Shown: positions 35,230-44,092, counted from the first letter of the stretch. The stretch: DNA of 64,000 nt from Microbacterium sp. 10M-3C3 (GCF_003931875.1 NZ_CP034245.1:2852001-2916000), one strand, 5' to 3'. Translations and numbers: made by a program. The notes: a model not told the origin generated them from the letters alone.

Positions 35230-37374
35230 ATGGGCATTCAGACGGCGATGGACCGCATCACCGAGGCACCCTCGATCGTGGAGGCGATGCGCGCCGCAGA
35301 CGACCTCGCGTTCGAGGCCGGTCGCGATCCCGGCGTCCGCACGCTGCGCGTGCTGTCGGCGGCGCTCGCCGGCGACGACGACCTCGCGGCGATCGCCGCG
35401 GTGCACGCCCTCGCGGAGATGAACGACGAGGAGGCCGCGCGGCTGCTGTCGAGCCTGCTCTCCTCCCGCCGGCCGTACATCGTCGAGCACGCCGCAGCGG
35501 CGCTCGGCCGACGCCCCGCCCGGCCCGACGCGGTCGGGCGCCTCATCCGGCTCGTCGCCGACGGGGGCTTCACCGGCATGATCGCGCAGCACACGCTCGA
35601 GAAGTGGTCGACGGGAGCCGGCGAGCTGCTCGCGGTCGCGCTGGAGACGGCGAGCACCGGCACCCTTCCCTACGACGCGCGAGCGCGCCTCGTCGAGACG
35701 ATGGGCCTCGTGCGCCACCCGCTCGCCGTGCGACCGCTGCGCGCGTGGGCGACGGACGCCACAGCCCCCGCCGCCGTCCGCGAGGCGGCGGTGGCCGCAC
35801 TGGGCCAGCGTCGCGAGCACGCCGCCCTCGCGACGCTCGAGGACCTCGTGGTCGAGGGCGGCGTCCTCGGCGACCTTGCGCGGCTCGCGCTCATCGACGC
35901 CGAGCCGGCCCCCGTCGTCCGCGACGCCGGGGGCGGACTCACGATCGCGCAACTGTTCCTCCACGCCGACGTCGACCCATCGCTCTCCGCCGCAGGCGCG
36001 GGCGACAACGGCGGCATCGCGACCCTGCTCGTGCGCCTGGGCGACGCCCTCATCGCGGCCGACGGCGACGTCCGGCGCGTCCTGACCCTCTCGCGCGGCA
36101 CCGCGGCCCAGGCCGGGCCCGACCTCCTGCAGGTCGCGGGCGGCGAGGCGGGGCACGTGTACGGCCACGTCCCGCTCAGCCCGCCCCCGGTCGCGTCGGC
36201 CGCGGCCTGGCCCCTGCGCGTGAGCGTGCGCCGCGGCATCCGGCGCCTGCTGCGCGCCGCCGGCCGCGTCGACGTGCTCCACCTCCGCATGGCCGACGTC
36301 GGGAGCCTCGCCGCCGCCGACGTCGCGCGCGAGCTGGGCATCCCGACGGTCTTCACCGTCGCGCCCGACCCGCACAGTGTGATCGCGTCGCTCGAGCGGT
36401 CGGGCACGCTCACGCGCGAGGACTTCGGCCCCGCCGACCTCGCCGAGCACTTCTGGTTCCGCACGCACCTCGTCCAGAGCCTCGCCGCCTCCGCCGCGCA
36501 CTCGGTGTTCTTCCCCCGGCCCGAGCTCGAGCGCGACATGCGCGCGCTCGTCGGCATCGACCTCTCCTCGCACCCCGAGCGTCACACCGTCGTCGCGGAA
36601 GGCGTCGACCTCGAGGTCGTCGATCGTGCGGTGGCACGGGCTCGCGCCGTCGCCGAGGGCGCGGCGCCCCAGGGCGCCCTCGCCGAGCTCGCGGGCCTCC
36701 TCGACGCACTCCCCGAGGAGCGCCGCCGCCTTCCGCTCCTCGTGACGGCCGGGCGGATGCACCGCATCAAGGGCATGGCGACCCTCGTCCAGGCGTGGGC
36801 GGACGGGCCGCTCGCCGACGCCGCGAACCTGCTCGTGATCGGGGGCGACCTCGAGAACCCGTCGGCCGACGAGCGCGAGCAGCTCGACCGCATCCGCGTC
36901 GCCGTGCCGCCGGCCGAGCGCGCCGCGCGCGGGCTGCTGCTCACGGGCCACCGCTCGAACGACGTCGCGGCGGACTGGCTCGCGGCCGCGCGCTTCGGTC
37001 TCCCCGGCCGGGCCGCCGCGGGCGGGGTGTATGTATGCGCGAGCCTCAAGGAGGAGTTCGGCCTCGCGATCCTCGAGGCCATGGCGACGGGCCTCCTCGT
37101 CGTCGCGCCCGACAGCGGCGGACCGGCCACCTACGTCGAGGACGGCCTTACGGGCTTCCTCACCGAGACGGCCGACCCGGGGAAGCTCGTCGCCGCGGTC
37201 GGTCAGGCTCTCGAGCGGGCGGCGGCGGGCGACGACGGCGCGGCGCGTCAGGCGCGCGACCTCGTCGCGGCGCGCTTCACGATCCAGGGCATGGCCGCGA
37301 TGCTCGCGCCGGTGTACCGGTCGGTCGCGCAGGGCGAGGCCGAGCTGCAGCGTGCGGCGGGCCTGCTCGCATGA
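35230..37374 (+). CDS. HEAT-repeat / GT4 glycosyltransferase fusion
   Basis: 714 residues. Residues 1-250 are helical HEAT-like repeats (e.g. AAIAAVHALAEMNDEEAARL, then IVEHAAAALGRRPARPDAV). Residues about 280-710 form a GT-B glycosyltransferase of family 4: VDVLHLRMADVGSL, TAGRMHRIKGMATLVQAW and the EX7E motif with Glu608 and Glu616 in EEFGLAILE. It should transfer a sugar from a nucleotide donor at the cytoplasmic face. GGAGGG lies upstream of the ATG at 35230. The stop overlaps the next glycosyltransferase by four bases. Confidence 0.82.
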   Translation: MGIQTAMDRITEAPSIVEAMRAADDLAFEAGRDPGVRTLRVLSAALAGDDDLAAIAAVHALAEMNDEEAARLLSSLLSSRRPYIVEHAAAALGRRPARPDAVGRLIRLVADGGFTGMIAQHTLEKWSTGAGELLAVALETASTGTLPYDARARLVETMGLVRHPLAVRPLRAWATDATAPAAVREAAVAALGQRREHAALATLEDLVVEGGVLGDLARLALIDAEPAPVVRDAGGGLTIAQLFLHADVDPSLSAAGAGDNGGIATLLVRLGDALIAADGDVRRVLTLSRGTAAQAGPDLLQVAGGEAGHVYGHVPLSPPPVASAAAWPLRVSVRRGIRRLLRAAGRVDVLHLRMADVGSLAAADVARELGIPTVFTVAPDPHSVIASLERSGTLTREDFGPADLAEHFWFRTHLVQSLAASAAHSVFFPRPELERDMRALVGIDLSSHPERHTVVAEGVDLEVVDRAVARARAVAEGAAPQGALAELAGLLDALPEERRRLPLLVTAGRMHRIKGMATLVQAWADGPLADAANLLVIGGDLENPSADEREQLDRIRVAVPPAERAARGLLLTGHRSNDVAADWLAAARFGLPGRAAAGGVYVCASLKEEFGLAILEAMATGLLVVAPDSGGPATYVEDGLTGFLTETADPGKLVAAVGQALERAAAGDDGAARQARDLVAARFTIQGMAAMLAPVYRSVAQGEAELQRAAGLLA

Positions 37375-38666
37375 CGCTGCTGATCATCAGCCCCGACTAC
37401 GCCTCCCACCTCCTCCCGCTCGCAGCGCTCGGCACCGCGTGGCGCGACGCGGGCGATGACGTCGTCGTCGCGACCGGCCCCGCCACCGCGCCGATCGTCG
37501 CGGAGTTCGGCTACCGCCGCGTCGACCTCCCGCTCGGACGCGGCGCGAACGCGGGCGTCATCCGCAGCTCCGAGCAGCAGGCGGAGGAGGCGGCCTCCCT
37601 CGAGGGCTTCTTCGCCGCGACGCGCGAGGGGATGGTTCCCACGCTCGCCTACCAGGCCCGCGAGCGGCTGACCGACCTCATGTGGCAGCCGGTCGACCGG
37701 GCCCGCGCGACGCTCCGTGTGATCGACGAGGTGCGCCCCGACGCGATCCTCGTCGACCACCTGGCGTACAGCGCGCGCCTCGCTCTGCACACGCGCGGCA
37801 TCGCGTACGGCGACGTCGTGCTCGGCCACCCGAGCGCCCTGCCGGTCGCCGGCGAGGTCTACGGCTATCCGCCCGCGTGGCCCGCCGCCTTCTCCCCCGA
37901 CCCGGCCGACCTCGCCGACCTGCGCCGCGTGTGCGACGAGGTGGCGCGGCGGTTCACCGCGCAATGGAACGAGGCCGCGTCCGTTCTCGATCCGGATGCG
38001 GCGCCCGTCGCCGACGCGTTCGCGCTGCACGGCGACACGGTGCTGTACAACTACCCCGCCGAGCTCGCCGCCGGCGACGGCCGCGCGCTTCCGCCGCACC
38101 GGTTCCTCGGGTCGACGCCGCGCGCCGAGGCCGCCGCATCCGGGGTCGAGGGGTGGATCGCCGAGGGCGGGCCGTTCGTGTACGTGAGCTTCGGCAGCTT
38201 CCTCTCGGTGCGCGGCGACGTGCTCGCGCGCGTGGCGGCGGCGCTGCGGCAGGCGGGCCTGCGCGCGGCCATCGCGACCGGCACGACGGATGCCGCCGAC
38301 CTCGGTCCGATCCCGGGCCACTGGCTCGTCGCGGAGTACCTGCCGCAGGTGCGTCTGCTCGCCTCGGCGGCCGCGGCGGTGACGCACGGGGGCAACAACT
38401 CCGTGACCGAGGCGGTCGGCCACGGCGTGCCGCTGCTCGTGCTGCCCTTCTCCACCGACCAGTTCGCCGGGGCCGCGGCGATCGAGCGCACCGGCTTCGG
38501 CCGAACGCTCGATCCGAACGCCGCGTCCGTCGACGAGCTCGCCGCCGCCCTGCGCGACATCGCCGAGCCCTCGTTCGCGGGCCGCGCGGCGCTGGCCGCC
38601 GCGGCCGCGGCGCAGCGCGCGCAGCCCGGCCCGCGCATCGCGCGCGCGACCGTGGGCGGCGCGTAG
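37371..38666 (+). CDS. GT1 (UGT/MGT-like) glycosyltransferase
   Basis: 431 residues. GT-B fold of family 1. The N-terminal MTLLIISPDYASHLLPLAALG matches the acceptor side of macrolide/flavonoid-type enzymes; the donor-binding block VTHGGNNSVTEAVGHGVPLL near residue 342 and FVYVSFGSF are typical. The ATG overlaps the HEAT-GT4 stop (ATGA). The partner gene suggests an envelope glycan or glycolipid rather than drug glycosylation, but the acceptor is unknown. Confidence 0.85.
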   Translation: MTLLIISPDYASHLLPLAALGTAWRDAGDDVVVATGPATAPIVAEFGYRRVDLPLGRGANAGVIRSSEQQAEEAASLEGFFAATREGMVPTLAYQARERLTDLMWQPVDRARATLRVIDEVRPDAILVDHLAYSARLALHTRGIAYGDVVLGHPSALPVAGEVYGYPPAWPAAFSPDPADLADLRRVCDEVARRFTAQWNEAASVLDPDAAPVADAFALHGDTVLYNYPAELAAGDGRALPPHRFLGSTPRAEAAASGVEGWIAEGGPFVYVSFGSFLSVRGDVLARVAAALRQAGLRAAIATGTTDAADLGPIPGHWLVAEYLPQVRLLASAAAAVTHGGNNSVTEAVGHGVPLLVLPFSTDQFAGAAAIERTGFGRTLDPNAASVDELAAALRDIAEPSFAGRAALAAAAAAQRAQPGPRIARATVGGA

Positions 38667-38685
38667 CCGGCCGGCGGGTCGGCTT

Positions 38686-38754
38686 CGGGAGGAGATTCCG
38701 CTTCGGGAGGACGGATGCGGCGGATCGGCCCTCCGCACGCCGGATCTCCTCCCG
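38686..38754. repeat. Intergenic palindromic element 3
   Basis: Inverted repeat CGGGAGGAGAT (38686-38696) with ATCTCCTCCCG (38744-38754). TCCG follows the left arm (38697-38700); its CCG pairs with CGG at 38741-38743. The centre repeats CTTCGGGAGGA and holds GCGGCGG. Placed between convergent glycosyltransferase genes. Confidence 0.65.
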
Positions 38755-38781
38755 GGGGGCACGGTGGGGGCACGGCGCAGG

Positions 38782-39471
38782 TCAGGCGCGGGGTGCGGCC
38801 ACGAGTCCTATCAGGGCCGCCATCTCAGCCGGGTTGCCGGCCGCCGCACGGTACTGCTCCATGCGCGCCGCGCTGGCGTCGTAGTGCGCGCCCGCACGCA
38901 CCTCGCCGACGTGGTGCAGCGCGTAGACCCGGCCGTGATGGCGCTGGGGCGGGGAGCCCAGCAGGGTCGTGTGCGCGAGGTTCCATGCCGCATCCTCGAA
39001 GCCCCACCCACGGAAGCGCTCGTCCTGACCGCCGTGACGCGCCCACACGCGAGGGGTCGCGACGTAGACCCCCGAGCACGCTCCGTCGACGAACTGCTCG
39101 ACGGTGCATTCGGGCAGCGGCACGCCCGCGGCGTAGTCGGCCGACCCGCTGCGTCCGAGCCACCGGTACTCGTCGTACGGCAGCTGGACGAGGCTGCTCG
39201 TGGCGGCCGTGAGGATCGCCTCGATCAGCGGCTCGCGCTCCGGAATCGTGTCGGCGTCGCCCACGACGACGACCTCGTCGGCGTCGGCTTCGCGCATCGC
39301 CCGGTTGCGGCACGCCGCGAGCACGAACGGATCGTCGTCGGTGTCGACGGTCTGCACGGGCACACCGGGAAGCGCCGCGCGGTACCACGCAACGACACGC
39401 TCGAACGCGTCGAGACGCGACGGGGCGGGGCGCCACGGGATGACGACACGCGTGGGCGGCAGCGCGGTCAC
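38782..39471 (-). CDS. Galactosyltransferase-like GT-A enzyme
   Basis: 229 residues. GT-A glycosyltransferase resembling the C-terminal catalytic part of beta-1,4-galactosyltransferases: VVIPWRPAPSRLDAF at the start, a VVVGDADTIP metal site, SGVYVATPRVW and the GWGFEDAAW motif. No membrane segment. The GTG start overlaps the upstream GNAT stop by four bases (GTGA). It likely works with the neighbouring glycosyltransferases, although on the other strand. Confidence 0.75.
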   Translation of the reverse strand: MTALPPTRVVIPWRPAPSRLDAFERVVAWYRAALPGVPVQTVDTDDDPFVLAACRNRAMREADADEVVVVGDADTIPEREPLIEAILTAATSSLVQLPYDEYRWLGRSGSADYAAGVPLPECTVEQFVDGACSGVYVATPRVWARHGGQDERFRGWGFEDAAWNLAHTTLLGSPPQRHHGRVYALHHVGEVRAGAHYDASAARMEQYRAAAGNPAEMAALIGLVAAPRA

Positions 39472-39938
39472 TCGGCGCCCTCCGCGACAGCCGGCTCAGC
39501 GGGCCGACGCATCGGGATGTGCGGGATGGCGTCCTCCTCGTACGGGTCGCCGACGCGCACGAAGCCGAACCGGCCGTACCAGTCCTCGAGCTGCATCTGC
39601 GCGTCGAGGTCGATGGGCAGGTCGGGCGCGAGGTGCGCACAGCGCTCGAGGGCGGCCCGCATGAGATCGGCCGCGAGCCCGCGTCCGCGCGCCGGCACGG
39701 CGGTCGCGACACGGCCGATGCGCAGCGCCTCATCGCCGCACAGGATGCGCAGCGTCGCGAGGATCTCGCCGTCCTCGACCGCCCACATGAGCTCGGCGCC
39801 CGGCTCGAGGTCTCGGCCGTCGATCTCGGGATACGCCGCCTGCTGCTCGACGACGAAAACCGTCACGCGCAGCCACAGGATGCGGTACAGGGCGACGGGG
39901 TCGATGTCGGCGACGTTCGCCCGGTGGATCTCTCTCAC
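39468..39938 (-). CDS. ElaA-like GNAT N-acetyltransferase
   Basis: 156 residues. ElaA family: YRILWLRVTVFVVEQQ, YPEIDGRDLEP, the CoA loop VATAVPARGRGLAADLM, and EDWYGRFGFVRVG with EEDAIPHIPM near the end. The substrate is unknown. The GTG at 39938 lies six bases after TAGCGT (39950-39945); the linker GAAGGA can also act as a ribosome-binding site, so it could be read either way. Confidence 0.85.
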   Translation of the reverse strand: MREIHRANVADIDPVALYRILWLRVTVFVVEQQAAYPEIDGRDLEPGAELMWAVEDGEILATLRILCGDEALRIGRVATAVPARGRGLAADLMRAALERCAHLAPDLPIDLDAQMQLEDWYGRFGFVRVGDPYEEDAIPHIPMRRPAEPAVAEGAE

Positions 39939-39944
39939 TCCTTC

Positions 39945-39950
39945 ACGCTA
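39945..39950 (-). promoter_or_regulatory. -10 box TAGCGT of ElaA-like gene
   Basis: On the minus strand, TAGCGT then six bases (GAAGGA) to the GTG at 39938. Same geometry as the leaderless promoters. Confidence 0.45.
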
Positions 39951-39997
39951 GTCGCGCCGCAGCGGGGCCCGCGCCGCCGGAGGGTAGCGTCGGGTGG

Positions 39998-40969
39998 GTG
40001 ACGGACGCGACGACGACGCCGACCGGCCGCTGGGCACCCGAATACGCCGAACGCGTGCGACGCCTGTGGGACGTTCCCGGCGATCCCACCGACCCCGCCG
40101 CCGACGGCGTCGACGCGTGGGCCGAGATCGCGGCGCCCTTCGGGCCGCCGGAGGCGGGCGAGCTGCAGGTCGTGGATCGGCTCATCCCCGGCCCGCACGG
40201 TGACGTTCCCGTGCGCGTCTACGCACGGCCGGGCTCCCTGCCGGCGACGGCCGTGCAGTGGATGCACGGCGGAGCGTTCATCGGCGGCGACCTCGACATG
40301 CCGGAGGCGGATGCCGTGGCCCGCGGCCTGGCGCTGCGCACGGGCGCGCGCGTGGTGTCGGTGGACTACCGGCTCGCGGTCGACGGCGTGCACCATCCGG
40401 TTCCGGGCGACGACTGCGACGCCGTCTACGCGTGGCTGCGCGGTCAGGGGTACGCGCGCGTCGTGGTGGGCGGGGCGAGCGCCGGCGGCAACCTCGCCGC
40501 CGGCGTCGCCCGGCGCGCCGCGCTCGCGGGCGCCGCCCCCGACCTCGCGCTGCTGCTGTACCCCGTGCTGCACGCCGCGCTGCCGCCCGCGGACGCCGAG
40601 CTCGAGGCGTGTGTCGCGCAGGTGCCCGAGGCGTTCCGCTTCCGCCCCGAGGCCACCGCCGAGCTGAACGCCAACTACCTCGGCGGCGCCTCCGCCACTG
40701 CCGACGCGTTCCCCGGGCTCGCCGACGACCTGTCCGCGTTCCCGCCGACGTACCTCGAGACGGACGAGTTCGACGACCTGCGCTCGTCGGGTGCCGCGTT
40801 CGCCGCGCAGCTGCGCGACGCCGGCGTCGACGTCGAGGAGGTCGTGGCCGCCGGCGTCCCGCACGGTCACCTGAACGCGGTCGGATCGCCCTACGCCGCC
40901 GCGAGCATGGACCGCATGGGCCGCCGCATCCGCACCCTGGACTGCGGTTCGACTGGGGAGATCCGATGA
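39998..40969 (+). CDS. Alpha/beta hydrolase, HSL-type esterase
   Basis: 323 residues. Hormone-sensitive-lipase-type esterase: oxyanion motif MHGGAFIGG (about 88), nucleophile elbow GGASAGGN (about 160), acid in YLETDEFDDL and His in GVPHGHLN. The fold and triad are complete. TAGCGT (39985-39990) lies seven bases before the GTG at 39998. A structured intergenic region with a probable small RNA follows. Confidence 0.85.
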   Translation: MTDATTTPTGRWAPEYAERVRRLWDVPGDPTDPAADGVDAWAEIAAPFGPPEAGELQVVDRLIPGPHGDVPVRVYARPGSLPATAVQWMHGGAFIGGDLDMPEADAVARGLALRTGARVVSVDYRLAVDGVHHPVPGDDCDAVYAWLRGQGYARVVVGGASAGGNLAAGVARRAALAGAAPDLALLLYPVLHAALPPADAELEACVAQVPEAFRFRPEATAELNANYLGGASATADAFPGLADDLSAFPPTYLETDEFDDLRSSGAAFAAQLRDAGVDVEEVVAAGVPHGHLNAVGSPYAAASMDRMGRRIRTLDCGSTGEIR

Positions 40970-40990
40970 GCGGCTTAAGAATCACGAAAA

Positions 40991-41035
40991 GGTAACGGGA
41001 AACTCTTCCGCGCCGTTACCTCGCCGTTATACAAT
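40991..41035 (+). promoter_or_regulatory. Promoter with inverted GGTAACGG/CCGTTACC boxes
   Basis: GGTAACGG (40991-40998) and CCGTTACC (41013-41020) form an inverted repeat. GTTAC (41015-41019) plus six bases plus GTTAT (41026-41030) also make a direct repeat like the GTnAC-n6 boxes of actinobacterial OmpR-family regulators (GlnR, MtrA). A -10 TACAAT (41030-41035) follows, with only a weak -35. It points at the small-RNA candidate starting near 41041. Confidence 0.45.
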
Positions 41036-41040
41036 CTTCG

Positions 41041-41144
41041 CACGGTGATCGTTTTGCTGTGGCGATCACCGGCATGTGATTGCAGGACACTCTTGGTGCA
41101 AGGGACAAGGGCCGGTCGGAAGCCTCTCCGACCGGCCCTTACTG
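41041..41144 (+). ncRNA. Candidate small RNA with terminator
   Basis: About 100 bases of noncoding, locally lower-GC sequence. Stem 1 is CGGTGATCG (41043-41051) with CGATCACCG (41063-41071); a weak stem TTGCA (41080-41084) with TGCAA (41097-41101) follows. The 3' end is a 13-bp perfect hairpin, 41107-41119 (AAGGGCCGGTCGG) with 41128-41140, ending CCCTTACT. A TACAAT box lies just upstream. It does not match 6C RNA loops or SRP RNA as I know them. It could instead be an attenuated leader of the gene at 41208. Confidence 0.5.
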
Positions 41145-41207
41145 CGTCCGCCCGGACCCGCACGCGCGGAGGCGTGGGAGGCTGGACACCCCGCCGAGAG
41201 GAGCGCC

Positions 41208-41639
41208 GTGTTCACGATGGTCGAGCGTGTCGAGATCGCCCGCGACGCCGCATCCGTCTTCGCATTCCTCACCGATCCGGCGCGTCGCGCCGAGTGGGAC
41301 CGCTCGGTCGTCTCGGAGGAGCTGCTGACGCCCCCGCCGGTGAAGATCGGCAGCGCGATCCGCACGCGCATGACGGTCATGGGCCGCGAGATCGAGTTCG
41401 ACTGGCGGGTGACCGCGTTCGACCCGCCGACGACGATGGCCGCCACGAGCACGTCGGGCACGATGCCGACGAGGCTGCGGTTCGACGTCGCCGACACGGA
41501 TGCCGGATGCCGCGTCACCGCCACGATCGAGGCGTCGCCGAGCGGGATGCTGCGGATCGTCGAGCCGATCGTCGCGGAGTCGGCGCGCTCGACCCTGGCC
41601 GCCGGCCTCGCCCGCGCGAAGGCCCTGCTCGAGGGCTGA
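41208..41639 (+). CDS. SRPBCC family protein
   Basis: 143 residues. START/Bet v 1-like SRPBCC fold, a ligand-binding cavity family: VERVEIARDAASVFAFLTD, then RRAEWDRSVVSEE. No membrane segment. The GTG at 41208 (MFTMVERV) has GAGAGGAG five bases upstream and is preferred to the ATG three codons later. Its function is unassigned, perhaps binding a lipid or polyketide-like ligand. Confidence 0.8.
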   Translation: MFTMVERVEIARDAASVFAFLTDPARRAEWDRSVVSEELLTPPPVKIGSAIRTRMTVMGREIEFDWRVTAFDPPTTMAATSTSGTMPTRLRFDVADTDAGCRVTATIEASPSGMLRIVEPIVAESARSTLAAGLARAKALLEG

Positions 41640-41646
41640 GGGCGGC

Positions 41647-42252
41647 TCAGTCGGCCGCGCGGGCGTTGTAGACGAGCGAGCCGCCGACGTCGACCGACTC
41701 GCGGTAGGCGCGGAAGACGGCGAGAGCCTCATCGCGCAGCACGCCGTCGACGACGTCGATGCCGCGGGCCCGGAACTGGTCGGCCCAGTCCTCGCGCATC
41801 GGGCCCTCGTCGAAGGTCGTGATCTCCTCGAGCTCCGGACCCGACCCCGCCACGACGAGCGTGCGCACGCCCGACCACATCGTCGCGCCGTAGCACTGCA
41901 CGCACGGCCGCCAGTTGACGACGAGCTCGTGCTCGGGAAGCCCCGCGCCGCCCAGATCCCACGAGCCGACCGCCCGCTGCGCGGTGCCCAGCGCCATCAC
42001 CTCGGCGTGCCCGGACGACACGCCGCTGCCGAGGACGACGTTGACGCCGACCGACACGATGCGCCCGGTCGCGGACTCGGCGACGAGTGCCGCGAACGGA
42101 CCGCCGTTGCCCTCGCGCCAGTTGCGGTCGGCGAGCGCGTGCACCAGCCGCATCCGCTCCTCCCGCGTGGGCAGCACGTCGGGGACGTCGGCGAGGGCAT
42201 CGCCGATCCAGGACGGCAGGGCGAGGGTGTACGAGTCGGCGGACAGCTGCAT
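41647..42252 (-). CDS. Nucleoside deaminase (CDA fold)
   Basis: 201 residues. Zinc-dependent cytidine-deaminase-like fold, similar to guanine/tRNA-type deaminases. The zinc site is His-Ala-Glu in SSGHAEVMALG and PCVQC in NWRPCVQCYGATMW. The remaining C-terminal part (TFDEGPMREDWADQF) is longer than in TadA, so the substrate may be a free base or nucleoside. GAAGGAAAG precedes the ATG. Converges on the SRPBCC gene with a 7-base gap. Confidence 0.8.
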   Translation of the reverse strand: MQLSADSYTLALPSWIGDALADVPDVLPTREERMRLVHALADRNWREGNGGPFAALVAESATGRIVSVGVNVVLGSGVSSGHAEVMALGTAQRAVGSWDLGGAGLPEHELVVNWRPCVQCYGATMWSGVRTLVVAGSGPELEEITTFDEGPMREDWADQFRARGIDVVDGVLRDEALAVFRAYRESVDVGGSLVYNARAAD

Positions 42253-42382
42253 GCGGTTCTTTCCTTCGGTGCTCGGCGCCGCCGCGCGGCGCCCGCGTCC
42301 AGCATGCGCCGCGCGTGTTGACGCGGAGTTTCCCGTTGTGTCCGACGTGTAACGCCGCCGGCGCGGACCGGCCCGGCCCGGC

Positions 42383-44092
42383 TCAGTCGCTCAGCAGGCG
42401 CTCGCGCACGGCGCGGCGCTGCACCTTGCCGATGAGCGAGCGCGGGAGGTCGTCGACGGCGACGATGCGCTTGGGCACCTTGTAGGCGGCGAGTTGGCCG
42501 CGGCAGAACTCGCGGAGAGCGCTCGCGTCGAACGCGGCGCCCTCGCGGAGCACGACGGCGGCGACGACCTCCTCGCCGCCGGCGGACCGCGGCAGCCCGA
42601 CGACGGCGGCGGCGGAGACATCCGGATGCTGCGCCAGCACCGACTCGACCTCGCTCGGGCTGACGTTGAACCCGCCCGTGATGATGAGCTCCTTCACGCG
42701 GTCGACGACGCTCACGAAGCCATCATCCGAGACCGTCACGATGTCGCCCGTGCGCAGCCACCCGTCGGCGAGCAGCACGGCGGCCGTCTCGTCGGGGCGC
42801 CCCCAGTACCCCTGGAACACCTGGGGGCCGCGGACCAGCAGCTCCCCCGCCTCACCCGGCGCGCGGTCGACGCTCGGGTCGTCGGGGTCGACGACGCGGA
42901 TCTCGGTGCTCGGGAACGGCACCCCAACCGTGCCCGGCCGCCGCGTGGGTCCGATCGGATTGCCGAGGGCCACCGGTGAGGTCTCCGTCATCCCGTACCC
43001 CTCGACCAGCAGGCCGCCGGTGGCCTCCTCCCAGCGCGCGACAGTGGCGACCGGCAGGCTCATCGCCCCCGAGATCGCGAAGCGGATGCTGGAGAGGTCG
43101 ACGCCCTTGCGCGTCGTCGCGCGGGCGAGCGCGTCGTACATCGGCGGGACGCCGGGGAGGAACGTCGGCGGGCTCTTGCGCGCCGCCGACACGACGAGGT
43201 CGACGTCGAACCGCGGGAAGAGCACGATCCGGGCACCGATCGAGATCGCGAACGTGAGGCACAGCGTGAGGCCGTAGGCGTGGAACATCGGCAGCACGGC
43301 GTAGAAGGTCTCCTCGCCCTCGTGCAGCCCCGGCACCCACGCGCGCCCCTGCGCGGCGTTGGAGCGGAGGTTGCGGTGCGTGAGGATCGCCGCCTTCGGG
43401 GTGCCGGTGGTGCCGCTCGTCAGCTGCAGCAGCGCGATGTCGTCGAGTGCGGGCGCGGGATGCCGCCGGGGCAGGCGCCGGCCGCCGACGAAGCGCGACC
43501 ACTCGATCACGCCCTTCGCGGTCGGGGTCGCGGTGAGGGCGGCGCGCGACTCGCGTGCGCGGGGCACAGGCAGCCGCAGTGCGGCGCGCGTCGTCCACGG
43601 CATGGCCTCCGTCAGGTCGACCGCGACGATCGCCGCGGGCGCGATGTCGGCCGGGAAGTCGGCGACGACGTCGGCGACCTTGTCCCACACGATCGCCACG
43701 ACGGCCTCGTGCACCTCGAACTGGTGGCGCAGCTCGCGCGGCGTGTAGAGGGGGTTGTGCTCGACGACGATCGCACCCAGGCGCAGCGCCGCGTAGAACG
43801 CGACGACGTGCTGCGGGCAGTTCGGCAGCACGAGCGCGACCCGGTCGCCCGCTTCGACCCCGAGACGGCGCAGCGCGTTCGCCGCGCGCGAGACCCGGTC
43901 GCCGAGCTCCGCGTAGGTCGTCTGCGCACCGAAGAACTCCAGCGCGACGTCGCGGCCGTAGCGGGCGACGGATGCGTCGAGCATGTCCACGAGAGTCTCC
44001 TCGACGGGCGCGATCTCGGGCGGCACGCCCTCGGCGTAGGCCGAGAGCCACGGACGGTCGGACAGCGGGCGGGGCGCACTCTCGGAGGTCAC
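42383..44092 (-). CDS. Long-chain acyl-CoA synthetase (AMP-binding)
   Basis: 569 residues. ANL-family ligase activating a fatty acid to acyl-CoA through an acyl-AMP. Phosphate loop LTSGTTGTPKAA (about 206), GYGMTETSP (about 360), GWLRTGDIV (about 450) and the C-terminal Lys in LPRSLIGKVQRR. The GTG at 44092 lies seven bases after TACTGT (44105-44100), so the message is probably leaderless; upstream in-frame sequence lacks homology. It is divergent from the GNAT gene at 44193. Confidence 0.9.
   Translation of the reverse strand: MTSESAPRPLSDRPWLSAYAEGVPPEIAPVEETLVDMLDASVARYGRDVALEFFGAQTTYAELGDRVSRAANALRRLGVEAGDRVALVLPNCPQHVVAFYAALRLGAIVVEHNPLYTPRELRHQFEVHEAVVAIVWDKVADVVADFPADIAPAAIVAVDLTEAMPWTTRAALRLPVPRARESRAALTATPTAKGVIEWSRFVGGRRLPRRHPAPALDDIALLQLTSGTTGTPKAAILTHRNLRSNAAQGRAWVPGLHEGEETFYAVLPMFHAYGLTLCLTFAISIGARIVLFPRFDVDLVVSAARKSPPTFLPGVPPMYDALARATTRKGVDLSSIRFAISGAMSLPVATVARWEEATGGLLVEGYGMTETSPVALGNPIGPTRRPGTVGVPFPSTEIRVVDPDDPSVDRAPGEAGELLVRGPQVFQGYWGRPDETAAVLLADGWLRTGDIVTVSDDGFVSVVDRVKELIITGGFNVSPSEVESVLAQHPDVSAAAVVGLPRSAGGEEVVAAVVLREGAAFDASALREFCRGQLAAYKVPKRIVAVDDLPRSLIGKVQRRAVRERLLSD

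Noticed and set aside
34224..37370. A frame open for over 1000 codons upstream of the GT1 start
   Set aside because: It runs out of frame through the HEAT-GT4 gene and opposite the pyruvyl transferase; the real start is the ATG at 37371 with a four-base overlap.
41041..41144. Identity as 6C RNA or SRP RNA
   Set aside because: The loops lack runs of six C, and the SRP apical GGAAG/AGCAGCC motif is absent.
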